A DNA stretch of 64,000 bases from an uncultured Dehalococcoidia bacterium. GTDB lineage: Bacteria > Chloroflexota > Dehalococcoidia > Lucifugimonadales > G958296245. The stretch covers positions 1,324,777-1,388,776 of the forward strand of contig OY282458.1 in the NCBI GenBank assembly GCA_958296245.1, written 5' to 3'. Shown piece by piece: positions 8,331-16,192 of the stretch (position 1 is the first letter of the stretch; each line of letters begins with the position of its first letter). Made by a program: the position numbers and the translations under genes. Below the pieces are notes generated by a model, which was not told the DNA's origin, searched no databases, and was given only the letters and a program-made list of their open reading frames with translations.

Positions 8331-9570
8331 GCACGAAGTCTATGCGGAGACCCAGAAATCCCGCGCCGACCAAGAAAGCAATGTCGGGCTCGTGGCCGAA
8401 AAGGGACTCCCTTATAGCCTTCTCGCGGTCCGCCAGCCGGGTGGGTAAGCGCAGGATGAGCATGTCCGGCTCGCCCCCGGTCAAGGTGGCCTGCATCGGC
8501 CCGGCGCCGGATACCGCTCCGTATACGGCGTCGCGAATCGACTGGTAGCTCAATTTCACGCCGAGCACCGAGACCGAACCGTCCGCGCGGCCTAGAACTT
8601 CAACCCTCGGATAGGGCAGCCCGCAGGGACACGGGCCGTTAATGACCCTCACCCGATCCTTGAGAGAGTAGCGAAGAAGGGGAAGCCCCTGCTGGTATAG
8701 AGTCGTTACCACCACCACCCGCTCGTCGGCGCCGCCGGACCCCGGGACGCATTCGATGATCGCCGTGTCGGTGAAGAGGTGAAGGCCGCAGTGGGAGCGG
8801 CATTCGATGCCCAACGTGGACGTTTCGGACGACCCGTAGTATGAGAATACCTCGACGCCCAACGACTCCAGCCCGGCGCGCGCGGGCGCCGGAAGCGGCT
8901 CCCCGGCGTAGACTATCGTCCGCAGGCTCAAACGGCCGCTCTCCAACCGTTCGTGCAGCCTCCCAAGGACGCGCTCCAGCACCGACGGGATGGTCATGAT
9001 GACCGTGGGATCCAGCGCTGCCAAGCCGTCGACCGTTGCCGTGGGGTCGGTGCTCATGGTAAATGCATAGGCTTCGGCTGCGCCAAGGTGGTCCAACGCT
9101 TCGGTGAAAGACGCCATGAGCGTGAGGGGGCCGGTATCCAGGCACGCCACCCTATCGTCCGGGACGACGCCGCATATGCCGAACGCCCTTGCCAGCACGC
9201 GGGTCTCTAGATCCGCGTCGCCGCGCGTGATGAGCCTGCGCTTCCGTTCGCCCGTCGTACCTGACGACGCTTCCACGTCGATGATTCCCCGGTTCACGTC
9301 GAGGCTCTGACGGAACAGGGCCGGCAAGTCGCAGGCGTCCAGCATGGGAAGCCGCCATAGGACGTCAAGAGGCCTGGAGGTTCGGATGTCCTCCCCGGTC
9401 AACCCCGCTCCAAGGAAACGCGACCTGTACAGGTCGAAATCCGAGTAGGCGCGCGCCAAGGCGCTGCTCAATGCCTCCCGGGCTGAGTCGCCGACACCCC
9501 CCAAAGGGGATGCGGCGGAAGACTCAAGGGTCGATTCAGGCGCGTCAGCGGCCATCGGCCCGCGCAGCAT
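8254..9570 (-). CDS. PaaK-like adenylate-forming enzyme
   Basis: 438 residues of the phenylacetate-CoA ligase branch of the ANL superfamily, which activate carboxylates as acyl-AMP. The P-loop ASSGTTGERK is at about 101-110, the adenine/substrate motif YYGSSETST at about 250, and the C-terminal hinge region has GRADGSVSVLG. A CPCG pair just before the hinge also occurs in PaaK-type proteins. No gene for a phenylacetate pathway or a carrier protein is nearby, so the substrate is unknown. It overlaps the K+-channel gene by 26 nt at its start (a start at 9555 would shorten this). Confidence 0.85.
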   Translation of the reverse strand: MLRGPMAADAPESTLESSAASPLGGVGDSAREALSSALARAYSDFDLYRSRFLGAGLTGEDIRTSRPLDVLWRLPMLDACDLPALFRQSLDVNRGIIDVEASSGTTGERKRRLITRGDADLETRVLARAFGICGVVPDDRVACLDTGPLTLMASFTEALDHLGAAEAYAFTMSTDPTATVDGLAALDPTVIMTIPSVLERVLGRLHERLESGRLSLRTIVYAGEPLPAPARAGLESLGVEVFSYYGSSETSTLGIECRSHCGLHLFTDTAIIECVPGSGGADERVVVVTTLYQQGLPLLRYSLKDRVRVINGPCPCGLPYPRVEVLGRADGSVSVLGVKLSYQSIRDAVYGAVSGAGPMQATLTGGEPDMLILRLPTRLADREKAIRESLFGHEPDIAFLVGAGFLGLRIDFVHESSWHGFRKAHLADERNAPEGANR

Positions 9571-10633
9571 CGGCCAGCATCGAGCTCATCTCGGACCATC
9601 CCAGCTGGGACGTGCTGATGTACACCAGGGAGTCGCCTCTTTCCAAGGACTCGCCCGAGAGGCTGGTAATCACTGAGCCCCCGCGAACTACTCCGACCAG
9701 GTTGACGCCGTGGTCCAAGAGCGCCTTTGCGGCGGTCACGTAAGACGTTCGCGGCTGTGGCGACTCGGCCACGGTGCTGGCCAGGGTGCCCTCTATCTCG
9801 TTGCTGGTTATCGCCTGCGCCAGCAGATGAACGCCGTGGTCCTGGGCCTCCTGGACCAGCAGGTTGTTGGCGACGCTCAGCGTGTAGACCAGCGACACGC
9901 CCGTGGTCAGGTCGAACAGCACGCTGTGATTCGGATCCAACACCTCCGCAACGATGCTTATGTCAGGGTTCAGGCGCTGCACGACGAAGGCGGCCGACGC
10001 CACGAGGCTATCACTGCGGGGATCGTCATAGCTTGCGCTGAGTATAATTGCCTGGCTTGCGTGAGAGACGTCGGCTCGCTCGTAGGAGTCCTGCTCCAGG
10101 GGGGAGCCTCGTATGAAGGAGACGTTGTCGATCTGGAATGGCAGCAGCTCTATCTCGTTGGAGATGACCACCACCTCCATCCCTCGGTGGCGGCGGTCGA
10201 TGCAAAACTCGTCCACGATCTGGCGTATCCTGGACTCGTTGGGGAAGTTGACAATGATCAGGTGGCCCTTTGACGTGACTCTGCCCATGCCGGTCCGCTC
10301 CTTCTGTCTGAGCTCCACTATCCATTCGACGACCATGCCGACGGCCGTCGTGAACGCCGCCAGCCCGATGAATATGATGAATATCAGGGTGCCGATCCTC
10401 GCGCCGGCCGTTTCGGCCGAAAAGTCGCCGTACCCGATTGTAGTGACGGAAATGATGCTGTACCACAGGCTGTCCCACGGGGTGAGCGGCGGGTCGTGAT
10501 GTAGCCTGTCGAAAACGTAGAACACGAGGGTGTTGCCGGCGAGGCTTCCGACGAGCACCGCGACTAGGAACGTGACTCCCAGCTGCCTACGGCGCCTGAG
10601 TTTCCGTATGATCCTGCTCAGTGAATGGTACAT
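9545..10633 (-). CDS. Two-TM potassium channel with C-terminal TrkA-N/RCK-like domains
   Basis: 362 residues. TM1 is at about 18-41, the pore helix plus selectivity filter TTIGYGDF at about 64-71, and TM2 at about 78-103. A cytoplasmic Rossmann-type RCK/TrkA-N region follows (HLIIVNFPNESRIRQIVDEF, about 124 on) and then a TrkA-C-like tail (about 280-350) with RGGSVI and ERGDSLVYIS. This is the MthK/Kch architecture, in which ligand binding to RCK gates K+ flux. The Rossmann Gly-rich loop is unusual (NFPNES in place of GxGxxG). In this operon it may connect membrane potential or K+ to the stress protein and SecA-like ATPase. Confidence 0.92.
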   Translation of the reverse strand: MYHSLSRIIRKLRRRRQLGVTFLVAVLVGSLAGNTLVFYVFDRLHHDPPLTPWDSLWYSIISVTTIGYGDFSAETAGARIGTLIFIIFIGLAAFTTAVGMVVEWIVELRQKERTGMGRVTSKGHLIIVNFPNESRIRQIVDEFCIDRRHRGMEVVVISNEIELLPFQIDNVSFIRGSPLEQDSYERADVSHASQAIILSASYDDPRSDSLVASAAFVVQRLNPDISIVAEVLDPNHSVLFDLTTGVSLVYTLSVANNLLVQEAQDHGVHLLAQAITSNEIEGTLASTVAESPQPRTSYVTAAKALLDHGVNLVGVVRGGSVITSLSGESLERGDSLVYISTSQLGWSEMSSMLADAARADGR

Positions 10634-10756
10634 CGGTCTCGTCTCGCTACGACCATCTTCTCATGGAAGCACGATCCGCCATCCCGCCGCGGGGCCCTAG
10701 GGTCGAGGGCGGTTTCCCATCAGCGGACGCGCCTCCCGGCAGCGGTGCGCTGATCC

Positions 10757-11581
10757 TCAGTGAGCCAGCCGCCCAATCTTGAAGTGATGCTCATCCAACA
10801 GCCTCGCCTCGTCCTCCGTCTCGATCCTGAGCAACGGAAAGGTGCGGTTTCGCAGGGCGGTTACCACCAGCCTCCCACGGCCTGATACCTCATAATAGTA
10901 CTGGTCATTATATGTCATCCACCGGCGCCGGTCGGTCGAGTGGCCCAGGAAACCTAGCTCGTCGACCAAGTAGAGGTCCATCTGAGGTGCGAAGGCGGGA
11001 GCCGGTGAGCGCCGGATAGTGATGCATAGCTCCCTGGGCGGAGGGACATCCGCGTCGCGGACTTCGCCGGAGAGTAGGGCCAGGACGTCCGGCTGAATCA
11101 GCCCGATCAGACGGCTGGCGCGTGCTCGGTCCCGGTTGGTGAACACGTGGGTCGCGATGCCGGCATACCCCAGCATCGTGCCGACCTCGGCGGCGAAGTA
11201 CCTGCGTTCAGGCGTCGTCAGGACAACCCCCGTGCGGCCCTTCCTCACCGGGAGCACGTCTTTGAGCGCGTCGCGGAATATGGCGTAGCGCAACGCCGTC
11301 TCGTCCGCTCCCTCGGCCACGGCGACCTCCGCACCCTTCCGGCCCAGGTACCGGCCAAATATCCAGCTGACCCGATCCGGATCGGCGATGACGTCGGCAG
11401 GCGCCTGCCGGCGCAGCTTCGCTATAGGCGTGATCGGCAGGCTCTCGAAGTCGCTCAGGGACCTGATGGCCCGCTGTCCTCCGAGCGCGGAGCGGTAGAA
11501 CCGGGTGCGCAGAGCCGTTTGGAGGATGCGGTCCAGTAGCTCTACCACGTCATCCGGGGTGTTGTAGACGGTCGCAGCCAA
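10757..11581 (-). CDS. Degenerate PaaK-like protein, catalytic motifs not visible
   Basis: 274 residues. The N-terminus (FYRSALGG, then SLSDFESLPITPIAKLRRQ) and the C-terminal GRLVVTALRNRTFPLLRIET follow the pattern of phenylacetate-CoA ligase-type enzymes. The Ser/Thr/Gly P-loop and the YGxTE motif are missing, and the protein is about 160 residues shorter than the neighbouring enzyme. It may be a non-catalytic partner of the active paralogue at 8254-9570, or a relic. It lies 11 bp upstream-to-downstream from the transglutaminase-like gene, in the same transcript by spacing. Confidence 0.6.
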   Translation of the reverse strand: MAATVYNTPDDVVELLDRILQTALRTRFYRSALGGQRAIRSLSDFESLPITPIAKLRRQAPADVIADPDRVSWIFGRYLGRKGAEVAVAEGADETALRYAIFRDALKDVLPVRKGRTGVVLTTPERRYFAAEVGTMLGYAGIATHVFTNRDRARASRLIGLIQPDVLALLSGEVRDADVPPPRELCITIRRSPAPAFAPQMDLYLVDELGFLGHSTDRRRWMTYNDQYYYEVSGRGRLVVTALRNRTFPLLRIETEDEARLLDEHHFKIGRLAH

Positions 11582-11591
11582 GTCTATGGAG

Positions 11592-12968
11592 CTATCGGCG
11601 CAGCGGTATCACGACGAGCCCGCCATCGTGGCCCGGGCCGTGGCAGTCATCGTAACGCATCAGGAGGTGGTCCCTGGATGCGAGTACCTTCTCCGCCGCC
11701 TTTGGGTACGTCTCCGCGAAGCGTTGTCCAAGTGGGGTGTCAAGGGTCCAATCCTGAGAGACCGCGCAATCTAGGTCGGACGCGCCGCACACTCGCAAGT
11801 ACTCGTCTCGAATCTCTCCGTACGCCGCGTCTGTCTTGTAAACGGCCGCGGTGACCATGAAATCCTCGCATATGTACAGCCCCAGTTCATTGTCAAATAC
11901 CTGTACCAGATCGACATAGGGTATCCAGCCCTCCAGGGCAAAGAAGAGCATTTCGGGTATGTCTTGGGCCACCCTGTGGTAGTAGAAGTCCTCCTCGTGG
12001 ACCGCCATTTTGACCCTGACCGGCGGTTTCGCCCGGTAGCCTAGTAGGCGGTCCGCCTCGCTGCCCCGGATGAACAGGAATGGGATGTTGCCGTTAGTCG
12101 CGTCCACCAACACCCGGCTGCCGTCGACGTGGTAGAGCAGGGCAGTGTGCTGCCAGTAGCGCATCTGGCGCTTGGCGAACCTGAAGTCGAAGGTGGTCAG
12201 GAGCTCGCGAAGCCTGCTCTCCGGCGCCGGGTCCGGCACGTCGGCCCCGGCAAGTACGTACTCGGACCTGAAACCGTAATGGTCGGTGAGGAACTTGAGG
12301 GCCTGGACCTTTTCGGAGCAGATGCCCCCGCCCCCGCCGATGATATTGCGGACGGTCTCGTCGCCTGTCTTGTAGGCCCACTTGGGGCCTACGAAGCGGG
12401 AGTAGCTCTCGAAGTCGGATTCCCAGATGCGCCTCGCCACCGCTTCTAACAGATTCAGCTCGTCCGCCGCGGCGTCGACTCGAACGGCGCCGTTGGAGTA
12501 TCCCTCCAGACATGCCCCGACGAAGTCCGAGTACTGACTTGGGGCGATATCCCACCTTCGGCGGTTGAAGCCGGTCCAGTTCCTGCCGTAGCTCACGTTG
12601 GTGCGGTCGATCAACACGTCGACAACCAGCACGGGGGCGCCGGCCACCCACGCGGGCTCGGCGTGCGGCGTGTCCTCCATACTCAGGCGGCGTCCTCCCT
12701 GGAACAGTTGAACGCCGTGGATCGGGTCGGTAAGCTCCCCTTGGTCTGTGCAGCCGTACACCATATCCTGAAGAGAGGCCAGCGTTTCCGCGGAGGCCTC
12801 GGTGATTCGGTTCTCACGCCGTAGCTGTGGAAGATCCGGACGTTTCAGGTAGCGGTCGAGCAGCTGAGAGGCGGGCAGACGCTGCTCGCTTGCGTCAATG
12901 CGGGTCGCGTAGCGCCTGCCGGTTACCTCGTCCGTTATCTGAAGTAGGACGTTGGCGGTGTCAGTCAC
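11592..12968 (-). CDS. Transglutaminase-like (Cys-His-Asp) protein with possible beta-grasp N-terminus
   Basis: 458 residues. A papain/transglutaminase-type triad can be read: Cys217 in GGGGGICSEKV at the head of a helix, His274 in YWQHTALLYH and Asp289 in SRVLVDATNGN, with the order and spacing of transglutaminase-core or arylamine N-acetyltransferase-like enzymes. Residues 6-118 (VLLQITDEVTGRRYATRI ... QGGRRLSMEDT ... VLVVDVLI) resemble a ubiquitin-like/YukD beta-grasp module, which is tentative. The GTG start overlaps the stop of a degV remnant as GTGA. It is the first gene of the minus-strand operon. It may act as a protease, amidase or protein cross-linker; the substrate is unknown. Confidence 0.65.
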   Translation of the reverse strand: MTDTANVLLQITDEVTGRRYATRIDASEQRLPASQLLDRYLKRPDLPQLRRENRITEASAETLASLQDMVYGCTDQGELTDPIHGVQLFQGGRRLSMEDTPHAEPAWVAGAPVLVVDVLIDRTNVSYGRNWTGFNRRRWDIAPSQYSDFVGACLEGYSNGAVRVDAAADELNLLEAVARRIWESDFESYSRFVGPKWAYKTGDETVRNIIGGGGGICSEKVQALKFLTDHYGFRSEYVLAGADVPDPAPESRLRELLTTFDFRFAKRQMRYWQHTALLYHVDGSRVLVDATNGNIPFLFIRGSEADRLLGYRAKPPVRVKMAVHEEDFYYHRVAQDIPEMLFFALEGWIPYVDLVQVFDNELGLYICEDFMVTAAVYKTDAAYGEIRDEYLRVCGASDLDCAVSQDWTLDTPLGQRFAETYPKAAEKVLASRDHLLMRYDDCHGPGHDGGLVVIPLRR

Positions 12969-13150
12969 TTTGGAGGCAACCCCGTTCCCGGCGGCAGACC
13001 GCCCGGCGTCGTTCCCTCGGCCCGGAAGGCGACGCCCAAGCCGGGGCCCGTGTGCGCCCCCAAGACCGGCGAGAATTCGTTGACGAACAACTCCTCCGTC
13101 TCGAAGTCGGAAAGCGAGCGATGGCCCGTCGCGGCGCTGATTATGTTGGC
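12965..13150 (-). pseudogene. C-terminal remnant of a DegV-family fatty-acid-binding protein
   Basis: The minus-strand frame ending in TGA at 12965-12967 reads ANIISAATGHRSLSDFETEE, then FSPVLGAHTGPG and GVAF. These match the conserved end of DegV proteins (PVxGxHxGPG). Upstream of about 13150 the homology stops and the sequence runs into an inverted-repeat element, so only some 60 residues remain. The stop codon overlaps the start of the transglutaminase-like gene, which suggests that an intact degV once preceded it in the operon. Confidence 0.6.
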
Positions 13151-13195
13151 TTGTCTACAGTTAGTCAAGCATGGAGAACGGCCCCAAAATCCACC

Positions 13196-13269
13196 GCCTA
13201 ACAGGCTGAGAGGGAGACTGAGGGAGGGCTGCAAGGAAGCCGGAAGCGTTCTTCCGCAGCCTGTTAGGC
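13196..13269. repeat. Inverted-repeat element with internal hairpin
   Basis: Perfect 13-bp arms (GCCTAACAGGCTG at 13196-13208 and its complement at 13257-13269) enclose 48 nt that contain a second perfect hairpin, CGGAAG-CGTT-CTTCCG at 13241-13256, and a weaker GGCT/AGCC pair. The whole can fold as a branched structure. A related imperfect copy occurs at about 59951-60050. It lies in the 400-bp gap between the minus-strand operon and endonuclease IV, next to the broken end of degV. It may be a small non-autonomous mobile element, a REP-type repeat or a structured transcript; it could also act as a bidirectional terminator, although no T-run follows. Confidence 0.65.
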
Positions 13270-13371
13270 CGTTCGTTCTAAAATGGACGACGGCTTTGGG
13301 TCGGCAATCCAACCCTGGAGGCGGTAACATATAGCCGGTGAGATTCTCTGATATCGAATGGAGTGAGTGAC

Positions 13372-14226
13372 ATGAGGCTTGGCGCGCACGTAAGCGCTTC
13401 GGGAGGGCTGGACAAGGCAATAGACCGGGCCGCGGGGATCGGGGCTGAGGCGGCGCAGATTTTCGTCTCGTCTCCACGAATGTGGAGGTTTCGCCGCCCG
13501 CCTGAGGGCGAGGTTGTTAGGTTCAAGGAGAAGGCGAAAGCCCAGGACGTGGGCCCGGTATTCATACATGGAAGCTATCTCATAAACCTGGGGGGCGGTG
13601 AGGACCTCCTCGCCAAGTCGGTGGACGTGCTCTCGAAGAGTATGCAAGCCGCCGGCACGATCGGCGCTGCCGGCGTCATCTTTCATGGCGGCGCGCACAA
13701 GGGGGCCGGGTTCGAGGGTATGCTGCGCCAAGCCGTGACGGCCATGCAGGAGGTGCTCTCGGCCAGCCCTGAGGGCGTCTGGCTGATCGTCGAGAACAGC
13801 GCCGGGATGGGTTCCCACATTGGGTCGTCCTTCGCGGAGGTGGGGCGCCTGATCGGGGAGGTAGGCAGCCCGAGCGTCAAGGTGTGCTTGGACACCCAGC
13901 ACTCTATGGCCTCGGGATACGACCTTGCCAATGAGGACGGTCTGGCCAGGGCAATGGATGAGTTCGAGAGCGAGATCGGCCTGTCGAACCTAGTCGCAGT
14001 TCACGCCAACGATTCGAAGGTAGAATTCGGGTCCGGCGTGGACCGGCATGAGAATATCGGGGAGGGCCACCTGGGCATCGCCGGATTCGAGACGATAATG
14101 GGCCACGAGGCGTTCCGTAACGTGCCATTCATACTGGAGGTGCCGGGCTTCGACAAGAACGGCCCGGACAAGGAGAATATGGACATCCTCAAGGACATCA
14201 GGGCCAGGCTGGAGATTCCCGCTTGA
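13372..14226 (+). CDS. nfo: Endonuclease IV (AP endonuclease)
   Basis: About 284 residues, a full-length Nfo TIM-barrel enzyme that cuts abasic sites in base excision repair using three zinc ions. The start RLGAHVSASGG, the zinc-ligand segments FHGGAHKG, IVENSAGMG, CLDTQHSMASGYD, AVHANDSK and FILEVPG are all present. ATG 13372 is preferred over an in-frame GTG at 13363 because GGAG lies 8 nt before it. It is transcribed away from the minus-strand operon. The bases between 13270 and the start hold no other gene. Confidence 0.96.
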   Translation: MRLGAHVSASGGLDKAIDRAAGIGAEAAQIFVSSPRMWRFRRPPEGEVVRFKEKAKAQDVGPVFIHGSYLINLGGGEDLLAKSVDVLSKSMQAAGTIGAAGVIFHGGAHKGAGFEGMLRQAVTAMQEVLSASPEGVWLIVENSAGMGSHIGSSFAEVGRLIGEVGSPSVKVCLDTQHSMASGYDLANEDGLARAMDEFESEIGLSNLVAVHANDSKVEFGSGVDRHENIGEGHLGIAGFETIMGHEAFRNVPFILEVPGFDKNGPDKENMDILKDIRARLEIPA

Positions 14227-14227
14227 G

Positions 14228-14335
14228 AGCCTGAGTTGAGGGGAGCGCCGAGGGGGCTAGGCCCCTGAATGGCCGGGGTCAGAGAGCCGCCCTGAGCCTG
14301 CCGAAGGGGTGTTGCTCAGACGCAATCCCCGTAAC
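14228..14335. repeat. Dispersed intergenic repeat, copy 1
   Basis: The stretch around 14277-14330 (GCCCTGAGCCTGCCGAAGG and what follows) matches about 42108-42160 closely and 43170-43245 more loosely. It fills the gap between nfo and the pilin-like gene. No coding potential is visible. It may also provide a weak hairpin (GGGGGCTAGGCCCC at about 14253) downstream of nfo. Confidence 0.6.
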
Positions 14336-14352
14336 TTCCGCGCCGCACCATG

Positions 14353-14766
14353 CTAGTCGCATTTCCCTCCGGCGTCCGTCTGCTTGGTGACTTGGCCGCT
14401 GCTGTCCCAGCAATAGGCCCACGTCGATTGTGAGTTTGGGAAGTAATCGCCTCGATCCGGCCCGAGATTGATCGACCCGGGCCCGAAGGGGCTCTTGTCT
14501 ATGTTCCATTCCCTGTGTCCCGTAGCCTGGCCGCCGTCGTTCGCGGCCACCGAGGACAACCCCAGCGCCGCCATCATGCTGTCGATAGCGTTCTGAACCG
14601 AGGATAACTCGCTCTCCCTCTGTCCATCGTCCCCGTCGCTGCTCCGTCCCACGAACTGCGGAACGATCGCCGCGGTCAAAGCGGCGATGATGCCGACTAC
14701 TATCAGCACCTCAATCGGGGAGAAGCCGGGCCAGATCCTGCGCAAACCGTCTACCAGCCTGGGCAT
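14353..14766 (-). CDS. Type IV pilin/pseudopilin-like protein
   Basis: 137 residues. A 14-residue basic leader is followed by the prepilin peptidase site G-FSPIEVLIVVGIIAALTAA, with Glu at mature position 5 and one hydrophobic helix (about 15-36), as in type IV pilins and type II secretion pseudopilins. The C-terminal half is short and polar and carries two Cys (AYCWDSS, GGKCD) that could form a disulfide. No assembly ATPase or prepilin peptidase is in the window, so the protein depends on a machine encoded elsewhere. Confidence 0.85.
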   Translation of the reverse strand: MPRLVDGLRRIWPGFSPIEVLIVVGIIAALTAAIVPQFVGRSSDGDDGQRESELSSVQNAIDSMMAALGLSSVAANDGGQATGHREWNIDKSPFGPGSINLGPDRGDYFPNSQSTWAYCWDSSGQVTKQTDAGGKCD

Positions 14767-14860
14767 GTCTCACATTCTCCGTAGTTCCATGAATGGCTCG
14801 GTCCGATCTTCCCGCTATGAAGGGCTTGGTCTGTGCAGTGCGGTTGCCCGGTCGCTGTCA

Positions 14861-16192
14861 CTATACGGCGACCGCTACGCCGTCGTCCTTTACGGTGACC
14901 GTGCGAACATTCTCGACTAGGAAAGCTCGCCTCGACTCGGCGTTCATGGCGTCCCATTCCTCCACGCTCCCCGTGTAGGCGCAAGGGCGGCCCGTGCTCT
15001 CCAGCGCCGCGCGGGCCGCGTCGAGGTCCTTGAGGTATTCGCCCAAGGCAACTGTGGACAGCTCACCTTGGGCGGCGCGTCTGATCGCCGTCAGGAAGCG
15101 GCGCTCGGCGTTGTCCGCCATGCGCCGCCGCGGCTCCTCCCGTTCAGAAGATCTGGTTTCACTACTTCCCGCGTCCGACGCGGCCTGGGGTATCCGCGAC
15201 CGGAGCGCATCCCGAAGCTCGGTTATGACCGCATCCTCCAGAATGGGTTCGCGCCACGTGTGATAGGCACAACGACCCTCATTGCTCCGGGACTGGCACT
15301 GGTAGTAACGGTATACGGCCCTGACCCTCTGGCCATCCCTGCGTTTCCATGAGCGCTTTCGAGTAACCCCCATCATTCTGTTTCCGCAGTAGCCGCAGCG
15401 CGCGAGACCGGATAGCAGGAACGGTTGCCGCCTCGCCGCGCGCCTAAAGGGCCGGCGTTTCCTGGCGATGTCCTGGGCGGCCCTGAACGTCTCCGGGGTG
15501 ACGATGGCGGGATGAGCCCTCGGACGCCTCACGCCGAATCGCGTCGAGGTGCCAATGTAAGAAGGGTTCCTGAGGAGGTCGTGGATGGCGGCAAGGCTCC
15601 AGGCGCCGCCCCGCCGTGTCCGGGTCCCTTCATCGTTGAGGCGCTGCGCGATGAGTCGTACCCCTAAGCCCTCCTCCGTGTACAGCCGGTACGTGCGGCG
15701 GACTACCTCTGCTTCGTCGGGCACGACGACGAGATGGCCGTCCCGGCCGATCCGGTAGCCGTATGAGGGTCTGCCCAACGCCTGTCCCTCTATGGCCTTG
15801 GCTCGCATGGACTCGCTGATGCTCTCGCTGAGGGTCTGCGATACACCCCGCACGCCGAGGGTCTGGAGGGCGTTTTGCAGCGGCTCAGGGCGCTCTTCGT
15901 CCGAGCACGCCACGACGGCCCCCAGAGAGTCAAGCTCGACCAGTTTGCGCGTTACTGCCTCCAGATCGGCGCCCAGGTGGGTAGCGTCCGGTACCACCAC
16001 CAGGAACTCGCTGCCCGATGAGCGCATGTAGTCGAGGAGGCGTCCGTAGGCAGGCTCCGACCCTAGCCCGCCGTGGAACGTAGTCATGGGCTGGTGCATC
16101 TTGAGGGCGCAGTAGTCGATGAATGCGCTCTCAAATTCCTGTGGAGTGCGCAAGTCCCGCTCCGAGGTCTCGAAGAGCCCGATTGCTCGCAT
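14861..16192 (-). CDS. Large serine recombinase-like protein with degenerate catalytic domain
   Basis: 443 residues. Residues about 145-165 (GRPSYGYRIGRDG) and the following 'Recombinase' domain (RLIAQRLNDEGTRTRRGG, NPSYIG) plus the zinc ribbon (CGYCGNRM, then YYQCQ and GRCAYH) are typical. The N-terminal resolvase domain keeps a Ser at position 10, but its YxRxS motif reads LFETS, and the usual DRLxR motif reads DATHL, so the catalytic arginines appear lost. It may be a domesticated DNA-binding protein rather than an active integrase. No prophage, attachment site or cargo is visible around it. It abuts the COG1579 gene (1 bp), which suggests co-transcription. Confidence 0.85.
   Translation of the reverse strand: MRAIGLFETSERDLRTPQEFESAFIDYCALKMHQPMTTFHGGLGSEPAYGRLLDYMRSSGSEFLVVVPDATHLGADLEAVTRKLVELDSLGAVVACSDEERPEPLQNALQTLGVRGVSQTLSESISESMRAKAIEGQALGRPSYGYRIGRDGHLVVVPDEAEVVRRTYRLYTEEGLGVRLIAQRLNDEGTRTRRGGAWSLAAIHDLLRNPSYIGTSTRFGVRRPRAHPAIVTPETFRAAQDIARKRRPFRRAARRQPFLLSGLARCGYCGNRMMGVTRKRSWKRRDGQRVRAVYRYYQCQSRSNEGRCAYHTWREPILEDAVITELRDALRSRIPQAASDAGSSETRSSEREEPRRRMADNAERRFLTAIRRAAQGELSTVALGEYLKDLDAARAALESTGRPCAYTGSVEEWDAMNAESRRAFLVENVRTVTVKDDGVAVAV

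Noticed and set aside
13363-13371. GTG 13363 as the start of endonuclease IV
   Set aside because: No ribosome site precedes it, while ATG 13372 has GGAG at the right distance and gives the usual N-terminus.
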